Source: Blastomonas ursincola
GTDB lineage: Bacteria > Pseudomonadota > Alphaproteobacteria > Sphingomonadales > Sphingomonadaceae
Length of the DNA stretch: 64,000 nt
NCBI RefSeq assembly: GCF_013607875.1
Contig: NZ_VDES01000002.1
Span: 947,638 to 1,011,637, forward strand
Direction of reading: 5' to 3'
Under the pieces are notes generated by a model. That model saw only the letters and a list, made by a program, of their open reading frames with translations. It did not search any database and was not told the DNA's origin. The position numbers and the translations under genes are program-made. Positions 54,380 through 62,156 of this stretch are shown piece by piece; position 1 is the first letter of the stretch; every line of letters starts with the position of its first letter.

Positions 54380-55003
54380 ATGGCTTTCGTGCTTCCCCCG
54401 CTCCCCTTTGACAAGACCGCCTTTGGCGACGTGATGTCGGCGGAAACCTTCGACTATCACCACGGCAAGCATCACAATGCCTATGTCGGCAAGGCGAACG
54501 ACATGGTGAAGGGCACCGACCTGGAAGGCGCGAGCCTCTCCAAGGTGATCGTCGCCGCGAAGGAAAAGGGCAACAAGGGCCTGTTCAACAACGCCGCGCA
54601 GATCTGGAACCACACCTTCTTCTGGCACTGCCTCAGCCCCGAAGGCCAGTCGATCCCCGGCTCGCTCGAAGAGCGCATCAAGGCCGATTTCGGCTCGGTC
54701 GCCGATTTCAAGGACAAGCTGAAGGCCGAAGCCGTCGGCCATTTCGGCAGCGGCTGGGCCTGGCTGGTGCTCAACGGCGACAAGCTGGAAATCACCTCGC
54801 TGCACGACGCGGACTCGCCGGTCGCGCACGACGGCATGAAGCCGCTGCTGACGCTCGATGTGTGGGAACACGCCTATTATATCGACTATCGCAACGCCCG
54901 CCCGGATTACCTGTCGACGGTGCTCGACAAGGCGATCAACTGGGAATTCGTCGCGCAGAATCTCGACGGCAAGGGTACTGAAAGGGCTGACCAGGAAGGT
55001 TGA
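54380..55003 (+). CDS. sodB: Iron (or manganese) superoxide dismutase
   Basis: The 207-residue protein has the metal ligands in YHHGKHHNAY, NAAQIWNHTFFW and DVWEHAYYIDYRN. The sequence GHFGSGWAWLVLNG resembles the iron form. It removes cytoplasmic superoxide. AGGAG precedes the ATG by 7 bases. Two hairpins follow the stop, the second a good terminator. A periplasmic Cu/Zn type lies at 5194 in this window, giving both compartments protection. Confidence 0.97.
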   Translation: MAFVLPPLPFDKTAFGDVMSAETFDYHHGKHHNAYVGKANDMVKGTDLEGASLSKVIVAAKEKGNKGLFNNAAQIWNHTFFWHCLSPEGQSIPGSLEERIKADFGSVADFKDKLKAEAVGHFGSGWAWLVLNGDKLEITSLHDADSPVAHDGMKPLLTLDVWEHAYYIDYRNARPDYLSTVLDKAINWEFVAQNLDGKGTERADQEG

Positions 55004-55061
55004 TAACCCAGATGTCATGGCCTGGCTTGCTTCATCGACCGCAAGCCAGGCCGGGAATTGA

Positions 55062-55094
55062 GCGGGGCTACGATGATGTCGCGGCCCCGCTTTT
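55062..55094 (+). terminator. Terminator of sodB
   Basis: Stem GCGGGGC/GCCCCGC (55062-55068 with 55084-55090), with further pairing inside the loop, is followed by TTTT. A longer 12-base-pair hairpin without a T tract lies just before it at 55019-55052. Confidence 0.75.
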
Positions 55095-55098
55095 CGTT

Positions 55099-55740
55099 TC
55101 AGGGCTTGCCGCTTTCCGGGACATTGTAGGCTACGAACTCATCACCCAGGCACTGGAAGGTCGAGCCGTTTGTCGGTTGCCAGCTTTCGAGCCGTCCAGA
55201 TAATCCGGGATAGGATGTGGCCAATTGCTGGCGGGTCGATTCCAGGTCAGACGAAAAACGCATGGCATTGCGCCGTTCTCCGTCCGCCATCTTCTCGAGC
55301 GCGAGCATCTCGAAGTCGCCGATATAGGTGACGCTTCCCGGCTCGACGCGAAAGTGCGGCGCGCCAAGACAGAAGACGTCGGTATAGGTCATGTTGAACG
55401 TCCGGCCTGCCAGCACGTAATCGCCCGCGGGAACAATCGCCACGCGCAGCGCCTTTTCGCCCTTCTTTCCGCCGAACACCGTATAGCTGTACGTGATCTT
55501 GGTGCCGACCGGCTGGCCCTGCGCGTCCAGCGCGACCTTCCTGGTGGCCGGGTCATAGCGGTAGAACAGGATGCGGTTGTCGCCCACCATGCCCGGCGCA
55601 TGGGGACGCAGCACGATCATGGCCTCATTGGCTGCGGGGACCGGTCGTTCGAGTTTCTTCAAATCCACCTGCTCGGTCAGTTGCGCCATGGCCGGTCCGG
55701 CCAGCACAAGGCCGATCAGGGCAATCAGTTCTTTTGCCAT
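55099..55740 (-). CDS. Secreted protein of unknown function
   Basis: The 213-residue protein has a signal peptide (ELIALIGLVLAGPAMAQ). The mature part is rich in beta-forming sequence, with ITYSYTVFGGKKGEKAL, IVPAGDYVLAGRTF, FCLGAPHFRVEPGSVTYIGD and a final Cys in FQCLGDEF. I do not recognise a family, although the FRVEPGSVTYIGDF stretch recalls DUF2846-type lipoproteins. Its start overlaps the end of the upstream gene by 16 bases, so the two probably form an operon. It converges on sodB. Confidence 0.72.
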   Translation of the reverse strand: MAKELIALIGLVLAGPAMAQLTEQVDLKKLERPVPAANEAMIVLRPHAPGMVGDNRILFYRYDPATRKVALDAQGQPVGTKITYSYTVFGGKKGEKALRVAIVPAGDYVLAGRTFNMTYTDVFCLGAPHFRVEPGSVTYIGDFEMLALEKMADGERRNAMRFSSDLESTRQQLATSYPGLSGRLESWQPTNGSTFQCLGDEFVAYNVPESGKP

Positions 55741-56192
55741 AGCGCCGGCTCCGCATAGTCGTTGTGCCAGGTGCGCAGCAGACTGCCGCGCGTCGGCTTT
55801 TCGGCGCCGACAAGAATGGCGAGCTCAGCGTTGCGCTCAGCCTGTGGCAAGGCCTTCCACGCCCGGCCCTCCTCGCGCGTCATCGCATAGAGGTTCCAGC
55901 CGCGGATCAGCATGCAGTTCTCCGTGTTGATCCGCTTCTGGTCGCCATCGGCCAGAGCACCGCCAAAGACTGCGGCAAGGCCTCCGGCCAGGACATCGAT
56001 GGTGTTGATCTGCGATTCGGCGCCGCTCGCCAGCTTCCGACAGCTTTCGGTTTCGCGCGTCGCAAGTTCGGCAGTTGCTCCGGGCTTGTTGAAGAAAAAG
56101 CCGTTGCCGCGATCGACTTTGGGCGATGCCCAACCCGGTGTCGGCACACACACGACCAAGAGGGATGCAAATATCAAGAGCTTGTTGGCCAT
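55725..56192 (-). CDS. Secreted protein of unknown function, partner of the preceding gene
   Basis: The 155-residue protein starts MANKLLIFASLLVVCVPTPG, a signal peptide; ATGs at 56198 and 56201 are alternatives. The mature region has GNGFFFNKPGATAELATRET, CRKLASG, a hydrophobic glycine-rich piece DVLAGGLAAVFGGALADGD and a final DYAEPALWQKN. No family is recognised. Its stop lies 16 bases inside the next gene, indicating co-translation. Confidence 0.68.
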   Translation of the reverse strand: MANKLLIFASLLVVCVPTPGWASPKVDRGNGFFFNKPGATAELATRETESCRKLASGAESQINTIDVLAGGLAAVFGGALADGDQKRINTENCMLIRGWNLYAMTREEGRAWKALPQAERNAELAILVGAEKPTRGSLLRTWHNDYAEPALWQKN

Positions 56193-56277
56193 CCTCATCA
56201 TTCCAGCATGATCGCATTGCACCGATCATCGGACCGGCTTGCGATTCCTTGTTGTTCCGAGGCAGCAGCGCGCTCTT

Positions 56278-56937
56278 CTAATCTTTCGCTTCAGCACCTT
56301 CAAGCGCCAGGCCGTGCTTCATCAGCATCGGGATCTGGCTCATCGCGAAGAGGAAGGACAATGCGGTGACGCCCCAGACCTTGACCGTCAGCCAGGTCTC
56401 GAAGGTCAGGAACTGGCGCAGTCCCTCGTTGATCAGCGCCATCACCACGAAGAACAGCCCCCAGTTGCGCGAGAGCTTGAGCCAGCCGGTCTCGTCCAGC
56501 CCGTCATACGCCGCTTGCAGCAGATAGCGCAGCAGCGGTTTGCCCATCATCCAGCCGCCGAGCAGCAGCGCGGCAAAGCCCGAATAGATGATCGTCGGCT
56601 TGATCTGGATGAAGCGTTCGTCGTTGAAATAGACCGTCAGCGCGCCGAAGCCGACGACCAGCACGGCGCTGAGCCACAGCATCGGCGAGACGCGGCCCAG
56701 CCGCCATTTGGACACTGCCACCGCGACGAGGATCGCGACCATGAATGCGAGCGTGCCGTTGATCGCCGCGCGCGTGCTGGCGAGCGCCGCGCCGTCGCTC
56801 TGGGTCAGCTTGAACACCGCGAAGAAGATCAGCAGCGGGCCGAAATCGAGCAGCAGCGGCAACAGGCTGCCTTCGGATTTCTTCTTCGGCGCGGCCACGG
56901 CCTGGGCGGCTGCGGTCTGCGGCATTTCCTCGCTCAC
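56278..56937 (-). CDS. yciB: Septation protein A / YciB (IspZ) family membrane protein
   Basis: The 219-residue protein has five to six membrane segments and the family pattern LLLDFGPLLIFFAVF, IKPTIIYSGFAALLLGGWMM, LSRNWGLFFVVMALINEGLR and VWGVTALSFLFAMSQIPML. YciB supports cell envelope synthesis and division. The start is GTG, overlapping the stop of ftsY (GTGA). It is the end of the leftward mtaB-ftsY-yciB operon. Confidence 0.93.
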   Translation of the reverse strand: MSEEMPQTAAAQAVAAPKKKSEGSLLPLLLDFGPLLIFFAVFKLTQSDGAALASTRAAINGTLAFMVAILVAVAVSKWRLGRVSPMLWLSAVLVVGFGALTVYFNDERFIQIKPTIIYSGFAALLLGGWMMGKPLLRYLLQAAYDGLDETGWLKLSRNWGLFFVVMALINEGLRQFLTFETWLTVKVWGVTALSFLFAMSQIPMLMKHGLALEGAEAKD

Positions 56938-57860
56938 TTGGTGCCTCCGGCGATGACATGCGCCAGATATTCGGGATCGAACGGACGCAGGTCGTCGATC
57001 GTCTCGCCCACGCCTATCGCGTGGATCGGCAGGCCGAATTTCTCGGCCGCCGCCACCAATATGCCGCCGCGCGCGGTGCCATCGAGTTTGGTCATCACGA
57101 GACCGGTAACGCCCGCGACCTCCTTGAAGGTCTCGATCTGCGACAGGGCGTTCTGCCCGTTGGTTGCATCGAGCACCAACACGACGTCGTGCGGCGCTTC
57201 GGGGTTGAGGCGGCCGAGCACGCGGCGAATCTTGGCGAGTTCGTCCATCAGCTCGCGCTTGTTCTGCAATCGGCCTGCGGTGTCGACGATCAGCACGTCG
57301 ATGCCGGTGGCGGTCGCCTGCTTGACCGCATCGAACACGATGCCCGCCGCATCGCCGCCTTCCTTGCCGCTGACGATCGGGATGCCCAGCCGCTCGGCCC
57401 AGACCTTGAGCTGGCCGATCGCGGCGGCGCGGAAGGTATCGCCCGCCGCCAGCATCACGCCATAATCCTGTTCCTGGAACAGATGCGCGAGCTTGGCGAT
57501 CGTGGTGGTCTTGCCCGATCCGTTGACGCCGATCACCAATATGACCTGCGGGCGCGGAAAGGCGATGATGTCGAGCGGCTCAGCCACGGTGCGCAGCGAC
57601 TTGGCGATTTCCTCGCCGACGATCTCGCGCAGGCCGTCCTCGTCGAGCCCGCGCTCGAACCGGCCTTCGGAAAGCCGCGCGCGCACCTTGCCCGCCATCT
57701 GCGGTCCCAGATCGCTGACGATCAGCGCTTCCTCGATCTCGTCGAGCTGGTCCTCGTCGAGCCGCGATTTGGTGACCAGACCCGTCAGGTTCTGGGTCAG
57801 CTTGTCGGACGTCTTGCGAAAGCCGCCCAGCAGGCGCTCGCTCCAGCTGCCCTCGCTCAT
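56934..57860 (-). CDS. ftsY: Signal recognition particle receptor FtsY
   Basis: The 308-residue SRP GTPase has G1 GVNGSGKTTTIAKLA, DTFRAAAIGQLKVWAE, DTAGRLQNK, G4 TKLDGTARGG and GVGETIDDLRPF. The long acidic A domain of E. coli FtsY is absent, as in many alphaproteobacteria. It docks SRP-ribosome complexes at the membrane with Ffh, encoded 4.3 kb away. ATG 57860 overlaps the stop of mtaB. Confidence 0.97.
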   Translation of the reverse strand: MSEGSWSERLLGGFRKTSDKLTQNLTGLVTKSRLDEDQLDEIEEALIVSDLGPQMAGKVRARLSEGRFERGLDEDGLREIVGEEIAKSLRTVAEPLDIIAFPRPQVILVIGVNGSGKTTTIAKLAHLFQEQDYGVMLAAGDTFRAAAIGQLKVWAERLGIPIVSGKEGGDAAGIVFDAVKQATATGIDVLIVDTAGRLQNKRELMDELAKIRRVLGRLNPEAPHDVVLVLDATNGQNALSQIETFKEVAGVTGLVMTKLDGTARGGILVAAAEKFGLPIHAIGVGETIDDLRPFDPEYLAHVIAGGTK

Positions 57861-59209
57861 GTTTCAATCTCCGCTGTCAGCATGTCGCCGCTCTGTCCCG
57901 TGATCGCCACTGGCACGATCCGCCCGATATGGGAAGGATCGGGTGCGGGCAAAGTGATGCGCACGAAATTCTCGCCATGGCCGGTGCGCCCGTCGCGCTC
58001 GACCAGAAGCTGTTGCCGGGATCCGACCAGCGCGGCGCGCCAGCGCGCGGCGCGCGCCTGGGCGGCGGCGCGCATCTCGGCGGCGCGCGCCTTGACCAGC
58101 GCGCGATCAAGCTGCGGCATCCGTGCGGCAGGCGTGCCCGCGCGCGGGGAAAAGGGGAAGATATGGCCGTGCACGACATCGCACGCCTCGAGGATCGAGA
58201 GGTTGTTCGCGTGCATCGCCTCATCCTCGGTCGGGAAGCCCGCGATCAGATCCGCGCCGATGGCGATCTCGGGCCGCCTGGCCTTCATCCGTTCGACCAG
58301 CGCGATCGCCTGCGCACGGCTGTGGCGGCGCTTCATGCGCTTGAGGATCATGTCGTCGCCCGATTGCAGCGACAGGTGGACATGCGGCATCACCCGCGGC
58401 TCACCGGTGATCAGCTCGAACAGCCGGTCGTCGACCTCCACCCCGTCGAGCGAGGAGAGGCGCAGGCGCTTCAATTCGGGCACGAGCTTCAGCACGCGTT
58501 CGACCAGGAGCCCGAGGCTCGGCGATCCGGGAAGGTCGGGGCCATAGCTGGTCACGTCTACCCCGGTCAGCACCACCTCGGCATAGCCGCGTTCGACCAG
58601 CGCGCGCACCGCATCGACGACGGCCCCTGCGGGCACCGATCGGCTGTTCCCGCGGCCATAGGGGATGATGCAGAAGGTGCAGCGATGGTCGCACCCGTTC
58701 TGCACCTCCACGAATGCGCGGGCATGTTCGGCAAAGCTGGTGACCATGTGCGGCGCGGTCTGGCGCACCGACATGATGTCGGAGACCTTCACGCGATCGC
58801 CAACAACTCCGAGTTCCCGAGCGAAGTCGAGGGACGTTTCGCTGCCCTCGCGTGTACGTCCCTCGACTTCGCTCGGGACAAACGGAAGGGGATATTTGCC
58901 GGACGAAAGCTTCTCCACATTCCCCAGCACCCGGTCGACCTCGGGCATGGCGGCGAACATGGCGGGGTCGGTCTGGGCCGCGCATCCGGTGACCACGAGC
59001 TGCGCATCGGGCCGTGCCTTGCGCGCCTTGCGGATCGCCTGACGGGTCTGGCGCACCGCCTCGTTGGTCACCGCGCAGCTGTTGATCACCACCACATCGT
59101 CGCGCCCGTTGAGCAGCGCGCGCATCGCCTCGCCCTCGGCAATGTTGAGGCGGCAGCCCATCGAGATGATCTCGGGACCGGCAAGGACAGGGGCGGCGGT
59201 ATCGGCCAT
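57857..59209 (-). CDS. mtaB: tRNA t6A37 methylthiotransferase MtaB with in-frame repeat insertion
   Basis: The 450-residue radical SAM enzyme has an N-terminal UPF0004 domain with Cys19 (SMGCRLN), Cys45 (NSCAVTNEA) and Cys76 (TGCAAQTDP). The radical SAM cluster CDHRCTFC has Cys at about 173, 177 and 180, and a C-terminal TRAM domain follows. It converts t6A to ms2t6A at position 37 of tRNAs. Residues about 108-133 (reading FVPSEVEGRTREG and ETSLDFARE) are encoded by a palindromic interspersed repeat and are not part of the family. They lie in the linker between the two domains, where extra residues may be tolerated. ATG 59209 was chosen over longer, non-conserved extensions. Confidence 0.93.
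   Translation of the reverse strand: MADTAAPVLAGPEIISMGCRLNIAEGEAMRALLNGRDDVVVINSCAVTNEAVRQTRQAIRKARKARPDAQLVVTGCAAQTDPAMFAAMPEVDRVLGNVEKLSSGKYPLPFVPSEVEGRTREGSETSLDFARELGVVGDRVKVSDIMSVRQTAPHMVTSFAEHARAFVEVQNGCDHRCTFCIIPYGRGNSRSVPAGAVVDAVRALVERGYAEVVLTGVDVTSYGPDLPGSPSLGLLVERVLKLVPELKRLRLSSLDGVEVDDRLFELITGEPRVMPHVHLSLQSGDDMILKRMKRRHSRAQAIALVERMKARRPEIAIGADLIAGFPTEDEAMHANNLSILEACDVVHGHIFPFSPRAGTPAARMPQLDRALVKARAAEMRAAAQARAARWRAALVGSRQQLLVERDGRTGHGENFVRITLPAPDPSHIGRIVPVAITGQSGDMLTAEIET
58813..58886. repeat. Palindromic interspersed element inside mtaB
   Basis: The 74-base element has perfect 20-base inverted arms (58816-58835 and 58858-58877) and a 22-base spacer. Its right half matches the intergenic copy at 53083-53111. 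The left arm is shorter or has diverged. It keeps the mtaB frame open. Confidence 0.88.
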
Positions 59210-59214
59210 GATCG

Positions 59215-60009
59215 TCAGAGGTCGATCTCGCCGGTAAAGACATGGGTGGTGGGGCCGGTCATCTGCACATGGCCGCCAGGCTGCCAGTCGATGATCAGCG
59301 TGCCGCCGGGCAGGTGGACGGGCACCGGGCCGGTCACGAGCTTGCGCCGGATCGCGGCGACGGCGGTGGCGCATGCGCCGGTGCCGCAGGCCTGGGTCAG
59401 CCCTGCGCCGCGTTCCCACACGCGCAGGTGCAGGCCATCGTCTGCGAGATGCGCGACATTGACGTTGACGCGTTCGGGGAAGAGCGGGTCATGCTCGATC
59501 ATCGGCCCCAGCCGTTCGAGCTCGACGGCATGAGTATCGGCCACGAAGAAGATGACGTGCGGATTGCCCATGCTGACCGCGACCGGATCGGCCAGATCTT
59601 CCCAACCCACCGGCATGGTCAGCGTGTCCATGGCATAGGCCAGCGGAATGGCGTTCCAGTCGAGGCCGGGCAAGCCCATGTCGATGGTCACGGCACCATC
59701 GGCCAATGTCCCGCCGAGCAGACCCGCGCCGGTCTCGATCGTGACGTCGCGCCCCGCCAGCGCGACGACGCAGCGCGTGGCATTGCCACAGGCGGCGGCC
59801 TCGCTGCCATCCTGATTGAAGATCTGCATGAAGAAATCGGCGCGCTGCGAAGGGCGCATGACAATCAGCTGGTCGCAGCCGATGCCGCGATGCCGGTCGG
59901 CCAGCGCGCGCGCTTGATCGCCGCTCAGGGCGAGATCGTGTTCGCGGGCATCGAAAATGACGAAGTCATTGCCGAGGCCATGCATCTTGTGGAAGCGGTG
60001 TTGCGCCAT
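59215..60009 (-). CDS. dapF: Diaminopimelate epimerase
   Basis: The 264-residue enzyme has the two catalytic Cys in ACGNATRCV and ACGTGACATA and the start MAQHRFHKMHGLGNDFVIFD. It converts LL- to meso-diaminopimelate for lysine and peptidoglycan. Its stop is 5 bases before mtaB, so it is the first gene of the leftward dapF-mtaB-ftsY-yciB operon. Confidence 0.97.
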   Translation of the reverse strand: MAQHRFHKMHGLGNDFVIFDAREHDLALSGDQARALADRHRGIGCDQLIVMRPSQRADFFMQIFNQDGSEAAACGNATRCVVALAGRDVTIETGAGLLGGTLADGAVTIDMGLPGLDWNAIPLAYAMDTLTMPVGWEDLADPVAVSMGNPHVIFFVADTHAVELERLGPMIEHDPLFPERVNVNVAHLADDGLHLRVWERGAGLTQACGTGACATAVAAIRRKLVTGPVPVHLPGGTLIIDWQPGGHVQMTGPTTHVFTGEIDL

Positions 60010-60050
60010 GGCGGCGCTTTAACGCGGGTGCGCCCGTGAGGGAAGCGCGA

Positions 60051-61745
60051 TCACTCGCCGCGCGCGGCGCGCAGCTGCGGTTCGGTGAACTGTTCGGGCT
60101 CTGCGTTGACCGCCGGCTGGGGTGTCCAGCCCAGGCCGAGCAGGTTGCGCTCGGCCAGCAGGCGACGTGCCTGTTCGACCGACAGCGGCTGGCCGAAATG
60201 GAAACCCTGGCCCTTGGCGCAGCCGATCTCGGCGAGATGCGCGATCAAGTCGCCATCCTCGATGCCTTCGGCGGTGATCGGCAGGCCCATGGACTCGCCC
60301 AGCAACGCGATGGTCTGGACGATGGCACGGCTTTCCTTGCTCTCGTTCATCGAGGTGACGAAGCTGCGGTCGATCTTGATCCGGTCGAACGGCAGCGCGC
60401 GCAGATGCGCCAGCGAGCTGTAGCCAGTGCCGAAATCGTCGAGCGCGACGCGCACGCCCTGGTTCTTGAGGCTGCCGATGATCGACTGCGCCAGGCCCAT
60501 ATTCTCGAACAGGCAGCTTTCGGTGATCTCGATTTCCAGCCGGCTGGCCGGAAAGCCCGTCTCGACCAGCAGCTTGACGATCTTCTGCGCGAGCCACGGA
60601 TCGCGCAGCTGCACGGGCGAGATATTGACCGAGATCGAAAGGCTCTGGTCCCAGCCGCGCGCATCTTCCATCGCCTGACGGATGACACAGGCGGAAAGGT
60701 CGCCGATCATGCCGGTATCCTCGGCGATCGGGATGAAGATGTCGGGTGAGACCTGGCCGAGCTCGGGCGAATTCCAGCGCGCCAGCACCTCGAAACCGAT
60801 CAATGTGCCGGTGTTGAGATCGATCTGCTGTTCGTAATAGGGCACGAACTCGCCGCGGCCGATGCCCACGCGCATGCCCGATTCGATCTTGTTGCGGAAC
60901 TGGACCTCGTTCTCCATGCGCGGATCGAACCAGCAATAGCGGTTCCGTCCGTGCTTCTTGCTGGCGTACATCGCGATATCGGCGCGGCGCATCAGCACGT
61001 CGAGGCTGTTGTCGCACTGGTCGGCGCGGGCGATGCCGATCGAGGCGGTGACGGTGAGTTCGGCGGTGCCGCTGCTGGCGGGGCCGGTGATCGGCTTGCT
61101 GACTTGCTCGATCAGGTCTTCGGCAACGCGCTGCACGGTCTCGGGGAAGTCCGCGTCGAAAATGAAGGTGCAGGCGAACTCGTCGCCGCCCAGTCGTGCG
61201 ACATGGCTGTTGGGGGGCATCGTCGCCTTGAGCCGCCGTGCCACCTCGACCAAGACCTTGTCGCCCGCGTCATGGCCCTGGATGTCGTTGATATTCTTGA
61301 AGTTGTCGAGATCGAGCATCAGGTACGCGACGGTCATGTCGCGCCGCGTGGCCTGCGCGATCAGGCTGGCCGTGGCCTCGCCGATCGCGCGGCGATTGAG
61401 GCAGCCGGTCAGCGGATCGGTAACAGCGAGCGTCTTGGCCTGTTCCTCGGCATTCTTGTGATGGGCGATCTCGCGATGCAGTTCGCTATAGCGCCGCCAG
61501 CCGAAGATGATCAGCGCGATGTTGAGCAACAGCGCGCTGACCGCAATGCTGTTGGGCGAGACGGCGGCGCCGTTATAGTGGCGGATCGCGTCGGGCATGA
61601 TGCTGCCGGCCGTGCCGATGAACATGACGATGGCCGCCGTCATGATACCGCCGGCAACGAAATCGCGGCTGCGCGTGACGCGCCCGCTCAGATCGTCGGT
61701 GCGGCGGTTGCCCGGATTGGCGATGGTCTCATGCGGCACAATCAT
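60051..61745 (-). CDS. Membrane-bound GGDEF-EAL protein (diguanylate cyclase/c-di-GMP phosphodiesterase)
   Basis: The 564-residue protein has two membrane segments (about residues 34-52 and 64-82), then GGDEF at about 192-196 in ARLGGDEFACTF. No R-x-x-D inhibitory site is seen five residues before it. The EAL domain has GFEVLARWNS, SVNISPVQL, LEIEITES, DDFGTGYSS, IKIDRSFV, TAEGIED and GQGFHFGQ. Both domains look catalytically complete. The ATG at 61745 follows GAGGGGA too closely; a GTG at 61739 has better spacing. It is divergent from ffh across about 410 bases. Confidence 0.93.
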   Translation of the reverse strand: MIVPHETIANPGNRRTDDLSGRVTRSRDFVAGGIMTAAIVMFIGTAGSIMPDAIRHYNGAAVSPNSIAVSALLLNIALIIFGWRRYSELHREIAHHKNAEEQAKTLAVTDPLTGCLNRRAIGEATASLIAQATRRDMTVAYLMLDLDNFKNINDIQGHDAGDKVLVEVARRLKATMPPNSHVARLGGDEFACTFIFDADFPETVQRVAEDLIEQVSKPITGPASSGTAELTVTASIGIARADQCDNSLDVLMRRADIAMYASKKHGRNRYCWFDPRMENEVQFRNKIESGMRVGIGRGEFVPYYEQQIDLNTGTLIGFEVLARWNSPELGQVSPDIFIPIAEDTGMIGDLSACVIRQAMEDARGWDQSLSISVNISPVQLRDPWLAQKIVKLLVETGFPASRLEIEITESCLFENMGLAQSIIGSLKNQGVRVALDDFGTGYSSLAHLRALPFDRIKIDRSFVTSMNESKESRAIVQTIALLGESMGLPITAEGIEDGDLIAHLAEIGCAKGQGFHFGQPLSVEQARRLLAERNLLGLGWTPQPAVNAEPEQFTEPQLRAARGE

Positions 61746-62156
61746 TCCCCTCAACCGAGACGTGGAGTCCGGTCGAATGGTGGCAACCTAAGCAAGGATC
61801 GTTAAAAGAGTGTTTATACGAATACCGCCAATATGGGGGTGAGGCGCGGAAATCTGCGGGATGTGGTGGTAAACCGCCGGTTAACGCTGGCTTCGGCGCG
61901 GCAGGGTTGCTCGGCGCTCGATAGTCGGGGCTTGCCAAATGAGGCAAGCTGCTCTATGGGCGCGTCAGCCTTGCGCGCAGGTTCTGCGTTCATGGCACCC
62001 AGTTCAGCCGCTTATGCCGCCTTGTCGGTTCATGCGCGCGCCGGTCGGCGAGGTTTCGCCCACCGGCGATTTTTGCGTTTGGCGTGCGGCGGTCCGGGGT
62101 GTCCTTGATCGTACCGGTGCGGGCAGCCATCTGGGCGGACAGAAGGAGAAGCGGAT
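61746..62156. other. Long intergenic region upstream of ffh
   Basis: There are 411 bases between the divergent GGDEF-EAL and ffh genes. It contains the hairpin GCTTGCC/GGCAAGC (about 61932-61950) and a terminator-like hairpin 83 bases before ffh. I find no tRNA and no SRP RNA motif. Promoters for both genes must lie here, but none is clear by eye. Confidence 0.55.
62039..62074 (+). terminator. Terminator-like hairpin in the ffh leader
   Basis: Stem 62039-62051 pairs with 62056-62068 (12 base pairs and one C-C mismatch, loop GGTT), followed by ATTTTT. It lies 83 bases before the ffh ATG, in the position of a transcription attenuator. It could also end a short RNA transcribed from the region. 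Confidence 0.55.

Noticed and set aside
61833-62108. 91-codon open frame in the ffh upstream region
   Set aside because: No ribosome-binding site, no recognisable domain, and it runs through the terminator-like hairpin.
61860-62156. SRP RNA (ffs) next to ffh
   Set aside because: The conserved helix 8 stretch with GGAAGCAG was not found on either strand.
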